A stretch of DNA of 14,699 nt from Bacteroidales bacterium (GCA_030526455.1 JAUNCU010000008.1:1-14699), one strand, 5' to 3'. Numbered from the stretch's first letter, positions 1 to 6,849 are shown. Notes: generated by a model from the sequence alone, not told the origin. A program made the numbers and translations.

Positions 1-144
1 GGAGTTAACCATAATAAGCCGTCTCCGACGGCGGTGGGTGGTCGCCTGGTGTTTTTCGCTATAGTCCTGCTGAATTTCGGGTTTTCGGACAGGCTGGGGG
101 TGTGTCAAAATTCACAAATACGCTCAAAATCGGGAAATTCATGG

Positions 145-233
145 TAGGGACGCGATACATCGCGTCCGCATTAGCCTTTGGTAATCAAAATGATAGCCAT
201 CGCCTGGCGCGGACGCGAAGTATCGCGTCCCTA
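145..233. repeat. REP-like inverted repeat with self-palindromic 25-nt arms
   Basis: Arms at 145-169 and 209-233 are reverse complements at 24 of 25 positions, separated by 39 nt. Each arm is itself a hairpin: GGACGCGA-TACA-TCGCGTCC on the left and GGACGCGA-AGTA-TCGCGTCC on the right. This double level of palindromy is the layout of paired REP or BIME-type elements. No RAYT transposase is in the window, so if the element moves it does so in trans. It lies about 200 bases upstream of the first ATPase gene. Confidence 0.8.
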
Positions 234-279
234 CCTTGTTCTACGGTTTGCAGCCCCCCTCCATATTTACCTAACACTG

Positions 280-372
280 CCCCGTTTCGGAGGAAGTATG
301 CGGGATTTTTCCTCCGAAAGGCCATAAAAACACCCCGTTTCGGAGGAAGTATGCGGGATTTTTCCTCCGAAA
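280..372. repeat. Two identical 40-nt stem-loop units upstream of ATPase 1
   Basis: Units at 280-319 and 333-372 are identical over 40 nt, with a period of 53 and a 13-nt spacer. Each forms a perfect 11-bp stem, TTTCGGAGGAA pairing with TTCCTCCGAAA (first unit 285-295 with 309-319), around a 13-nt loop containing TATGCGGGATTT. A stemless near-copy of the loop, TATGCGGAATTT (11 of 12 matches), follows at 374-385, just before the -7 box. No T-tract follows either stem, so they do not look like ordinary terminators. The ATPase start codon is 64 nt beyond the second unit. Confidence 0.9.
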
Positions 373-397
373 CTATGCGGAATTTGAAAAAAATATA

Positions 398-405
398 TAA
401 ATTTG
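398..405 (+). promoter_or_regulatory. Putative -7 box for ATPase 1
   Basis: TAAATTTG fits the Bacteroidota -7 consensus TAnnTTTG. No TTTG element lies at the usual 19-21 nt upstream; the nearest TTTG (383-386) is only 11 nt away. A transcript from here would have a leader of roughly 25-30 nt before the ATG at 437. The box lies directly after the stemless loop copy at 374-385, so anything binding that sequence would cover the promoter. Confidence 0.5.
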
Positions 406-436
406 CGCATATTAAATTTAACTCTATCAATCCACT

Positions 437-1879
437 ATGGAAGCAACTGGCATTATCGGGCGAAATAAGGAAAGGCATCTCTTGGAGCAAATCAGCAATA
501 GAAGGGATGCTCAGTTAGTGGCTATTTATGGCCGCAGGCGAGTGGGTAAAACTTATCTGGTGAAGCGTTTCTTTAATGAGAAATTCGACTTTTACTTCAC
601 CGGCAGTTATCATACGCCCACCGCTGTGCAATTGTCGATGTTTGCCCAGGCCCTGCATGAATACAGTGGGCAACCCTTTCAAAATTTTTCTAACTGGATG
701 CAGGCGTTTTCGGCGCTGAAGGATTATTTGAAGTCGCTACAAAAGGAAAATATTGTGGTGTTTCTTGATGAAATACCGTGGCTCGACGTGGCGAAATCTA
801 ATTTTCTGCCATCATTCAGCCAGTTTTGGAACGGGTGGGCTTCCACTTGCGAGGGGATGAAGATCATAGTGTGCGGCTCGTCAACCACCTGGATGCTCGA
901 CAAATTTGTGGGTGATAAGGGCGGTTTCTACGGCCGCAGCAACCGAAGCATCTATCTTGCCCCTTTCACGCTTAATGAAACCGAGCAATTTCTGAAATCG
1001 CGCCATGTGCAATGGACGCGGTTCCAAATCACGAAACTCTATATGATAATGGGTGGCATCCCTTACTACCTCGACATGGTAGACCCTGCCGCTCCTTTCG
1101 ATTCAAATATCGACGCGCTATTCTTTGGATTCAATGCGCCGCTGAAGAATGAATACGACTTCCTCTTCCGCACGCTCTTTAAGAATTCGCAACTCTACCG
1201 CCGAATAGTGGAACTGCTTTCCTCCAAAAACAAGGGGCTCACACAAATAGAAATCAAGGAACTCTTGAAATTGAGTGATGGTGGCGAATTGAGCAAGGCG
1301 CTCGTGAATCTGCAGAAGTGCGATTTCATCAGGGCATATCATCAGTATGGCGACAAGAAGCGAGGCGTGATGTATCAACTCACCGATTTGTTCTCGCTCT
1401 TCCATCTGCGCTTCGTTGACCGACTCAACGGTCAGGATGAGCACTACTGGACCAACCTCGACGATCACACTAAAGATGCTTGGACGGGTTACGCCTTTGA
1501 AATGGTGTGCCTGCACCACATCACTCAAATCAAGGAGAGATTGGGGATAAGAGGCGTGCTCACGAATGCGTGCTGCTGGCAGGCGAAACCACAGGTCGAC
1601 AAAGATGGCACTTCGTGGAAAGGCGCTCAAGTCGACTTGCTCTTGAACAGGGAAGACAACATTATCAACCTGTGTGAAATGAAATTCTCGAAACTGGAAT
1701 ACGTGATCACCGAAGCATATCATCAGCACCTTGAAGAGCGCAAGGCTACCTTCTTGCACCACACACGGGCAAAGAAATCGGTTGTGGTAACCTTCATCAC
1801 CACCCACGGCCTGAAGAAGAACATGCATTCCGATGCTTATCTGCCCCACCAGGTGACCCTCGACCACCTGTTTCAATGA
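437..1879 (+). CDS. AAA ATPase with C-terminal DUF234 nuclease-like domain (paralogue 1)
   Basis: A 480-residue cytoplasmic ATPase of the archaeal-type family (Pfam ATPase_2 plus DUF234). Visible motifs: Walker A GRRRVGKT at 32-39, Walker B hhFLDE ending in D111-E112, a sensor-like segment VCGSSTTW near 150, and a winged-helix region after GGIPYY. The C-terminal domain keeps the PD-(D/E)XK pattern: D400 in QVDLLL, then E414 and K416 in CEMKF. These families are common and multicopy in Bacteroidales, but their function is unknown; a STAND-like regulatory or defence role is only a suggestion. The gene at 6881-8317 is a clear paralogue, with matching blocks such as LKxEYxxLxxxLF and DEHYWT. It sits behind a tandem stem-loop pair, as the paralogue does. 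The start at 437 is the first ATG and gives the usual short lead to Walker A. The call of family is firm, the role is not. Confidence 0.9.
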   Translation: MEATGIIGRNKERHLLEQISNRRDAQLVAIYGRRRVGKTYLVKRFFNEKFDFYFTGSYHTPTAVQLSMFAQALHEYSGQPFQNFSNWMQAFSALKDYLKSLQKENIVVFLDEIPWLDVAKSNFLPSFSQFWNGWASTCEGMKIIVCGSSTTWMLDKFVGDKGGFYGRSNRSIYLAPFTLNETEQFLKSRHVQWTRFQITKLYMIMGGIPYYLDMVDPAAPFDSNIDALFFGFNAPLKNEYDFLFRTLFKNSQLYRRIVELLSSKNKGLTQIEIKELLKLSDGGELSKALVNLQKCDFIRAYHQYGDKKRGVMYQLTDLFSLFHLRFVDRLNGQDEHYWTNLDDHTKDAWTGYAFEMVCLHHITQIKERLGIRGVLTNACCWQAKPQVDKDGTSWKGAQVDLLLNREDNIINLCEMKFSKLEYVITEAYHQHLEERKATFLHHTRAKKSVVVTFITTHGLKKNMHSDAYLPHQVTLDHLFQ

Positions 1880-1899
1880 GGAAGGGTGGGAATAGTAAT

Positions 1900-1945
1900 A
1901 AAAAAAATCCAGATGGCGGGATTTGATGCCATCTGGATTTTTTTT
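1900..1945. terminator. Bidirectional intrinsic terminator between convergent genes
   Basis: A perfect 18-bp inverted repeat: eight A, then TCCAGATGGC, pairs with GCCATCTGGA followed by eight T, around a 10-nt loop (1918-1927). The A-tract and T-tract make it work in both directions. It lies between the end of the ATPase gene on the plus strand and the end of the dockerin gene on the minus strand. Confidence 0.93.
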
Positions 1946-2004
1946 GTATTGGGGGAAATTGAGGCTGATGGGGTGGGGACCCCTGCTTGCCTCTCTTTCT
2001 GTGC

Positions 2005-5000
2005 TTAGCCTAGGAGGATTTTGTTGATGAGGGCTGTTACGTCGCTCACGTCTACGTTTCCGTCGCCGTTGATGTCGCACACTTCATCGGTGTAGGAGCC
2101 TGTGCCGAGGATTTTGTTGATGAGTGATGTAACGTCGCTCACGTTTACTTCTCCGTCGCCGTTCACGTCGCCGTGGAGCACGTTGATGGTGAAGGTCACT
2201 TCAGCCGCCTTCGATTCGCCTTCCTGGTATTGTGCGGTCACCTTAGCGGTGTAGTCGCCCTTGGCCAGGTTTTTGAGGCGGAAAGAGTTTTCGGTGCTGC
2301 GTCCCACGAGTTCGTCGTTGAGGTAGATGTTGAAGTATTGGAAAGTGGCTGCCTTGGCGCCCACTTTGCTAGCCATCATAGGAGTGCCTGTGCCGATGAA
2401 CACATTGTCGAGGCACATGAGGCTGCCGCACTCAGGGGTGCAGTAGTTGATGCACACATATTTAGCGTCGGCTGGGATGGTGTAACTGTGGAATCCCCAT
2501 TCGCTGGTCACTACCTCGTTTTGGCCGGTGAGCCAGATGAAGTCGTCGGCAGCGTTGCCTGTGGTAGAGTAGCCCACGCGAATTTCTTCCTTGTTCCACT
2601 TCCATGCTGGATCTTCCTCTTCGCTGTCGGGGTCGGCCTTGGCGTAGAAACTAAACACGAAAGGCTTGCCGTAGGCGAGGCGTGGCGAGATGAAGTAGTC
2701 GTTGGCCTTAGGAGCGGGACGGTTGCCAGCCGAGTCGGCTGCATTGTTGCGGAACATGAGGTATTTGTCGCCGCTTGCGGGTGGGTTGTCTTCGAGGAAG
2801 GTGCTGTTGATGTTGGCGGGGTTGCACACCACTGCTGCGCAAGGAATCTTGGCGCCAGGGAAAGTGGCTTCGATGGTGCCGTAGAGGTTGTAGTAGGGGA
2901 TGCCACCATCGGCGTCGATGTAGGTCCATCCGTAGTTGCCGGCGGGATTGCGTTCCCAGTCGGCATAGGTGTCGAATCCTTCGTTGATGTCGGTCTTAAC
3001 GCCGCCTTCTTCTTCCTTGTTGTTCCAAGAGAGCGTAGCGAAAGCGCCGTTCACTTTAGCCTTGAGGTTGAAAGGCGCAGTGAGAGGCTCATCGTCGCCA
3101 CCGCCGCCTTGGCCCTTGATTTCGGTGATTTCCACGTCGCTGATGTAGATGTTGTACATCGCCTTATCGCTGGTGGCGTGGAATGCCACGTGATAGATGC
3201 CGCTTTCTTCCACAGCGGGCAGCGTGATCATGCCCGAGGAGGTGAGGTCGCCGCTCTTGAATTCATATTGCTTCACCACGGTGCTCTGCGATTCGGCGCT
3301 CTTTTCCTTGCCGAAGGTGAGTTCGAATTTCTCGGTGTAGGTGGCGTTGGCGCCCTTGTAGTTGAAGCAAATCATGTAGGTGTTGCCCTTCTTCATGTAG
3401 AGGTCGGGCGAAATGAGGTAGTCGTCGCCGGCGTTCTTGTTGTTGTAGCCATACATAGCGTAGCCCTTGTTCATCTGCTCTTTGTATTTCCAGGTGCTGC
3501 CGTCGCCGTTGTTGTCGATCACATACCACGACATGAATTCGGCCTGAGTCTTGAAGTTGCAAGTGTAGGGATAAGTGGCAGTGCTGCCCACAAACATGCT
3601 AGCCGAGCGTGAAGAGTCGCCCTCGCCGTCGGCTGTGCGGCTGGTGACGATGTAGTAGTATTCGCCGATGGCGGTAACGCTGTTGTCGACGTATTTGCAT
3701 TCGTTCACGCCTTCAGCCACCACGACGGCATCGGGCATGCGAGTTACCTTGTAGGTGAGCGAAGCGGCATCGATGTAGCCACCGTGTGCGCCAGTGGTGG
3801 GTGCTTCCCAAGTGAGTTCGGCGCCGCCTTCCTTAGTGTTGGTGATGCCGAGTTTGGTGACTTCGGCAGGGATGTCGTGGCCCACCCACACGCTGGTGGT
3901 GGCGTTCATACCCTCACCGCTGCCGTTGGAGGCAAACACGGTGTAGTCGGTCATGCCGGCTGCTGGTGCGTTTTCGTCGGTGAACACCATTTCTTCGCCA
4001 GGGGCGCCGCCGTTGAACACCTTGATCACCTCACCATTGCGCTTCACGCTCACGCTCTGCACGTTGCCGATGAGTTGACCGCCGAAACTGCGAGTAGGGT
4101 TGGTCCAGGTGACGGTAGCCTTGAGGGCGCCATCCTTGTCGGCGATAGCCTTCACATTGCCAGGAGCGCCAGGAGCGGTGTAGGCGGGCGTGTTGAAAGG
4201 CACGTAGATGCCGGCCAGGCGAGCGTCGTTGCCCGCTTCACCGATGGTGGAAGCCTTGCCGGTGGTGGTGTTCACCATCGCCAGCACGCTGTTGGTCTTC
4301 GAGAAATCGGCCTGCCAGTAGAGTGTGCTGGTAGAGTGGTCGAATTCCATGCTCTGGATATAGGTGCCAGGAGAGAGGCCCGTAACGCCAATCACCTGTT
4401 CTTCAAAATTGTTCTTGGTGTCGAATTTCACCAGCACGCCACCGTTGGTCACGCTGTAGAGGTTGCCTTGCATGTCGGCAGCGAGGGTGAGGTAGATGGG
4501 ATTGGTGAATCCCGAGTAGTCTTGGAGGAAACTCTTCACCTCGGTGTAACTGCCAGTCTTGGGGTCGACGCGCAGGATGGCAGAGTATTCCACGTCGTAA
4601 CTGAGGATGTCGTCGTGATAGATGGTGCGGCACATGGCGTAGATTTTTCCGGTGGAGAAATCGTAGGTCATGTCGTTGCAGATGAAATTAGCGTTGCGCC
4701 AACTAGCCACGTCGGTCACCTCGCCGGTGGCGATGTTCACTTTCGAGAAGGCGATAGGCTCAAAGGTTTGCTCCTCCTGATTGTCGCGATAGCGGTAGAA
4801 GAAATAGTCGGTGCCAGTGCCGTGAGTGCCGGCGAAGGCGCTGTTTTCCATTTCAAAGAGCAGGGTGAGGTCTTGTGGCTGGTCGAGGTAGAACGACACG
4901 AGGCCCTTCTTGCCGCTGCGCTCACGTGTGGCCCATGCATAGGCGAGTTTGTGAGGCACGTTGAGACGAATCTTAGCGGGCGTGTTTTTTGACTGGCTTT

Positions 5001-5136
5001 CTACGGCAGTTTCAGCCTTCTGTTGTAGGAAGTCGGAGAAATTTGCCACCTTCTCGGTGGTGGAATTCTTGAGCGCCAATGCAGCGATAGGCATAAGCAT
5101 CAACGCCAGATAAAGTAACTTTTTTCTCATCTTCAA
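2005..5136 (-). CDS. Large secreted multidomain protein with Fn3, cleaved-adhesin-like domains and a C-terminal dockerin
   Basis: A 1043-residue exported protein. Residues 1-21 form a signal peptide (basic MKMRKK start, hydrophobic core, ALA). About 60-315 reads like a beta-propeller of repeated (L/I)Yxxx strands with no catalytic signature I recognise. Fibronectin type III-like modules follow near 320-420 and 425-515. About 520-675 is a carbohydrate-binding or cleaved-adhesin (choice-of-anchor J) beta-sandwich. A GQGGGGDDEP linker leads to a further Fn3 module, LSWNNK near 700, whose later strands (YFNIYLNDELVG) come only after a second inserted cleaved-adhesin-like domain (about 716-905). 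Residues 988-1043 are a type I dockerin with both calcium loops, DVNGDGEVNVSD and DINGDGNVDVSD, each followed by an INKIL helix. No cohesin is nearby. It is probably a cell-surface or secreted glycan- or protein-binding factor; no enzymatic domain is visible. It is monocistronic, with its promoter near 5210. Confidence 0.85.
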   Translation of the reverse strand: MKMRKKLLYLALMLMPIAALALKNSTTEKVANFSDFLQQKAETAVESQSKNTPAKIRLNVPHKLAYAWATRERSGKKGLVSFYLDQPQDLTLLFEMENSAFAGTHGTGTDYFFYRYRDNQEEQTFEPIAFSKVNIATGEVTDVASWRNANFICNDMTYDFSTGKIYAMCRTIYHDDILSYDVEYSAILRVDPKTGSYTEVKSFLQDYSGFTNPIYLTLAADMQGNLYSVTNGGVLVKFDTKNNFEEQVIGVTGLSPGTYIQSMEFDHSTSTLYWQADFSKTNSVLAMVNTTTGKASTIGEAGNDARLAGIYVPFNTPAYTAPGAPGNVKAIADKDGALKATVTWTNPTRSFGGQLIGNVQSVSVKRNGEVIKVFNGGAPGEEMVFTDENAPAAGMTDYTVFASNGSGEGMNATTSVWVGHDIPAEVTKLGITNTKEGGAELTWEAPTTGAHGGYIDAASLTYKVTRMPDAVVVAEGVNECKYVDNSVTAIGEYYYIVTSRTADGEGDSSRSASMFVGSTATYPYTCNFKTQAEFMSWYVIDNNGDGSTWKYKEQMNKGYAMYGYNNKNAGDDYLISPDLYMKKGNTYMICFNYKGANATYTEKFELTFGKEKSAESQSTVVKQYEFKSGDLTSSGMITLPAVEESGIYHVAFHATSDKAMYNIYISDVEITEIKGQGGGGDDEPLTAPFNLKAKVNGAFATLSWNNKEEEGGVKTDINEGFDTYADWERNPAGNYGWTYIDADGGIPYYNLYGTIEATFPGAKIPCAAVVCNPANINSTFLEDNPPASGDKYLMFRNNAADSAGNRPAPKANDYFISPRLAYGKPFVFSFYAKADPDSEEEDPAWKWNKEEIRVGYSTTGNAADDFIWLTGQNEVVTSEWGFHSYTIPADAKYVCINYCTPECGSLMCLDNVFIGTGTPMMASKVGAKAATFQYFNIYLNDELVGRSTENSFRLKNLAKGDYTAKVTAQYQEGESKAAEVTFTINVLHGDVNGDGEVNVSDVTSLINKILGTGSYTDEVCDINGDGNVDVSDVTALINKILLG

Positions 5137-5208
5137 TAATGTATGTTAAGAGTTGTTGTTAGTCTAAAATGGGCAGGTGCGGCGGTTTCTCCGGGGCGTT
5201 TGCTCACA

Positions 5209-5216
5209 CAAAGGTA
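5209..5216 (-). promoter_or_regulatory. Putative -7 box for the dockerin-protein gene
   Basis: On the minus strand this reads TACCTTTG, a match to TAnnTTTG. A TTTG lies 12 nt upstream rather than the expected 19-21, so the -33 element is not convincing. It would give a leader of about 65-70 nt before the ATG at 5136. Confidence 0.55.
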
Positions 5217-5364
5217 TAAAATTATGGGCAAAATAAAGCGATTTTCACATATTTTTAGCAACTTGTAGGCAAAAGAGCGCATATTTATGGCATTATGCTG
5301 GGAGGGGGCTGGGGTGGTCATAGCGCGCGATGTTTTTATATGTGCCGATTCAGAAAAAAATGTG

Positions 5365-5372
5365 TAACTTTA
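5365..5372 (+). promoter_or_regulatory. Putative -7 box for the small exported-protein genes
   Basis: TAACTTTA, one mismatch from TAnnTTTG at the last base, 37 nt before the ATG at 5410. The same TAACTTTAC string precedes the second ATPase at 6850. No clear -33 element is seen. The position fits transcription of the 5410 gene and perhaps also the 5926 gene. Confidence 0.45.
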
Positions 5373-5409
5373 CATTGTTTAATATATATATGCTTAACTC
5401 ATTACGCTT

Positions 5410-5853
5410 ATGAAACGCTTATTTCAACGCATATTCCTTGTGGCGCTGCTCTTTGCCACAGCCACGGTGCATGCCGAAGAGAGTTGGCTCCCAATAGCCG
5501 ATGAATACGGCATCGAGTATTTCATCAACGAGAGCATTACCTTCGACGATTCCGATGGCGAAGACGGCTACCTGGTGTGGAACCAATCGATATTCAAAAC
5601 CAAAGAGGTAAGAAATCAAGTCATGGAAAAATACCAACTGAGTGAAACGCCTTACTATGAAAAGACTTGTATGAAATTTAACTATTATTTTTCGCGGGCT
5701 TATATAGCCACCGTCATCGTGTATGGCGCCTCGGGCAAAGTGTTAGGCTCTGTTAACAATACAGAGTGCAAGTTTACCCCGGTGAAGGAAGGCTCCGTAC
5801 TCAAAGGCTATGCCGATGCCGCTAAAATGATTCTCGAGGGAAAGAAATGGTGA
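5410..5853 (+). CDS. Small exported protein, possibly surface adhesin E-like
   Basis: A 147-residue protein with a signal peptide at 1-22 (MKRLFQR start, hydrophobic LVALLFA core, likely cleavage after VHA). The mature part begins with ESWLPI, then EYFINESITFDDSDG and LVWNQSIFKTKE. This spacing of a Tyr-rich strand, a DG turn and a VW strand recalls the surface-adhesin protein E-like fold, in which short periplasmic or surface proteins report a condition-dependent W/K residue pattern. I rate that a possible match only. There is no lipobox cysteine, so it is likely periplasmic or secreted. The next gene, also exported, begins 72 nt downstream with no terminator between them, so co-transcription is likely. 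One mature cysteine pair (in KTCMKF and NTECKF) could form a disulfide. Confidence 0.8.
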   Translation: MKRLFQRIFLVALLFATATVHAEESWLPIADEYGIEYFINESITFDDSDGEDGYLVWNQSIFKTKEVRNQVMEKYQLSETPYYEKTCMKFNYYFSRAYIATVIVYGASGKVLGSVNNTECKFTPVKEGSVLKGYADAAKMILEGKKW

Positions 5854-5876
5854 GCAGGCAATTGGCTGAGAATGAT

Positions 5877-5918
5877 TTCTTTCTAACTTCCAACTACTAA
5901 CTTCTAATTTCTAACTTC
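5877..5918. repeat. Heptanucleotide array just before the LRR gene start
   Basis: Consecutive 7-nt units read TTCTTTC, TAACTTC, CAACTAC, TAACTTC, TAATTTC, TAACTTC. The last ends 7 nt before the ATG at 5926, so the array fills the place of the ribosome-binding region and leader of the LRR gene. Unit-number changes would alter the leader in steps of 7 nt. Confidence 0.75.
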
Positions 5919-5925
5919 ATTCGAA

Positions 5926-6618
5926 ATGAAACGAATCCACATATTTCTCGCAGCATTTCTTCTGGGCATTCTGCCTATTTGCGCTGCCGATTTCAAGGTC
6001 GATGGCATTCCTTACGACAAGAATTACGGTGGCAAGACCGTGACGGTGGCCTACGACAAGAAAAACAAGTCGCTCAAGGGCTCTGTTGTGATTCCCGATA
6101 GCGTGCGCCATAAAGGCGTCACTTACCGCGTGACGGCCATTGATGCCTTTGCTTTTAAGGATGGCAAAGATATCACCTCCATCGTGATTCCCAATAGCGT
6201 GGAAAAGATAGGGGTGTCGGCCTTTAACGGCTGCACCTCACTCAAGTCGGTCAACCTTCCCGAAGGATTGACATTCATTAGAAATTATCTCTTCTACAAC
6301 TGCTCATCGCTCGCCTCGATAGAGATTCCCGCCACCGTCACCGCCATTGGCGAAAGCGCTTTCTATGATTGCCGCAGCCTCACCACGCTCACCATTCCAC
6401 GCAGCGTCACCTCCATCCTCAAAACGGCATTTACTGGATGCAGCGGCCTCACCACACTCACCATCAAGAGCCGAGGCGTATATCACTACGGCTGCCGGAT
6501 GTTCATCGGCTGCCGCAACCTCAAGCGATGCTACGTGCCAAAAAAAGAATGCCGCCTACCCGATACAGAATTCAACGATCTTCCCACTACCTGCGAAATC
6601 ATCCCCACTGAGTTTTAA
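5926..6618 (+). CDS. Exported BspA-like leucine-rich repeat protein
   Basis: A 230-residue protein with a signal peptide at 1-20 (MKRIHIFLAAFLLGILPICA, cleavage near ICA-A). ADFKVDGIPY opens the mature chain, a common start in Bacteroidales BspA-type proteins. About 55-180 carries roughly five 23-residue repeats of the LRR_5 (BspA or Treponema pallidum) type: IPxSVxxIGxxAFxxCxSLxxxxL. The short cysteine-containing tail (190-230) closes the solenoid. There is no dockerin, sortase or type IX sorting domain, so the protein is short for a surface adhesin and may be periplasmic. BspA proteins bind host matrix proteins or other bacteria in oral species; that role is not shown here. The TAA stop at 6616-6618 runs directly into an 8-nt array, and the frame beyond the stop stays open to 6780. 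Confidence 0.88.
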   Translation: MKRIHIFLAAFLLGILPICAADFKVDGIPYDKNYGGKTVTVAYDKKNKSLKGSVVIPDSVRHKGVTYRVTAIDAFAFKDGKDITSIVIPNSVEKIGVSAFNGCTSLKSVNLPEGLTFIRNYLFYNCSSLASIEIPATVTAIGESAFYDCRSLTTLTIPRSVTSILKTAFTGCSGLTTLTIKSRGVYHYGCRMFIGCRNLKRCYVPKKECRLPDTEFNDLPTTCEIIPTEF

Positions 6619-6624
6619 TCAAAG

Positions 6625-6680
6625 TCAACAAGGCTACGGGTCAACGAGTTTTCAAGTCAACAAGTCAACAAGTTTACGAG
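6625..6680. repeat. Seven-unit 8-nt array
   Basis: The bases divide exactly into seven octamers: TCAACAAG, GCTACGGG, TCAACGAG, TTTTCAAG, TCAACAAG, TCAACAAG, TTTACGAG. Three are identical and the others keep the AAG or GAG ending, apart from GCTACGGG. The end of the LRR coding sequence (GAGTTTTAATCAAAG) resembles the array and may be its oldest edge. The array abuts a 9-nt array with no gap. Confidence 0.8.
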
Positions 6681-6734
6681 TCCGGAGGCTCCGGATTTTC
6701 CGGAACTTCCGGAGACTCCGGAATCTCTGGAGGG
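6681..6734. repeat. Six-unit 9-nt array of TCCGGA palindromes
   Basis: Five perfect TCCGGA palindromes and one TCTGGA are spaced at exactly 9 nt, with different 3-nt spacers: GGC, TTT, ACT, GAC, ATC, GGG. Keeping the palindrome while the spacer varies points to selection on, or recent copying of, the hexamer. In the frame of the upstream LRR gene it would encode PEA-PDF-PEL-PET-PES-LEG, but a stop codon lies in between. Confidence 0.88.
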
Positions 6735-6741
6735 CCTATAT

Positions 6742-6833
6742 CGCGCCAAATTGAAGAAAAAATCACCGATTTGGCGCGGTTGAGGGGTTATAACGCGCCA
6801 AATTGAAGAAAAAATCACCGATTTGGCGCGGTT
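6742..6833. repeat. Two identical 40-nt stem-loop units upstream of ATPase 2
   Basis: Units at 6742-6781 and 6794-6833 are identical over 40 nt, with a period of 52 and a 12-nt spacer. Each forms a perfect 10-bp stem, CGCGCCAAAT with ATTTGGCGCG (first unit 6742-6751 with 6769-6778), around a 17-nt loop containing GAAAAAATCAC. An exact stemless copy of that 11-mer sits at 6839-6849, touching the -7 box. The sequence is unrelated to the units upstream of ATPase 1, but unit length, copy number, period and placement match. The ATG of the ATPase is 47 nt beyond the second unit. Confidence 0.92.
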
Positions 6834-6849
6834 TGTGTGAAAAAATCAC

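Larger units (their letters stand above)
1..436. other. Gene-free, repeat-rich interval upstream of the first ATPase
   Basis: No convincing gene lies in this 436-base stretch. From the left it holds a small GC-rich hairpin (GCCGTC-tcc-GACGGC, 18-32), a sequence starting TGTGTCAAAA (101-150) that has a diverged relative near 10550, a large REP-like inverted repeat (145-233), two identical 40-nt stem-loops (280-319 and 333-372), and a promoter-like -7 box (398-405). One forward frame is open from base 1 to a TAG at 145-147, so the very end of an upstream gene cannot be formally excluded, but its translation resembles nothing I recognise. Confidence 0.7.

Noticed and set aside
1..147. Tail of an upstream gene in frame 1
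   Set aside because: Open but unrecognisable, short, and it runs into the repeat region; not enough to call.
280..372. CRISPR array (also considered for 6742-6833)
   Set aside because: Only two repeats each, spacers of 12-13 nt, long internal stem-loops and no cas genes.
102..518. A 138-codon open frame through the repeats and into ATPase 1
   Set aside because: It translates the palindromes and hairpin units and overlaps the true ATPase start; no family resemblance.
1961..1972. Shared 12-mer GAGGCTGATGGG here and at 14113-14124
   Set aside because: A few 12-mer coincidences are expected in a window of this size, and the flanks do not match.
2173..4992. Long plus-strand open frames opposite the dockerin gene
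   Set aside because: Their translations are low-complexity antisense products, while the minus-strand frame has a signal peptide, Fn3 modules and a dockerin.
6742..6833. Stem-loops as terminators of the LRR gene
   Set aside because: No T-tract follows either stem, two identical copies are unusual for a terminator, and they sit much closer to the next gene's promoter.
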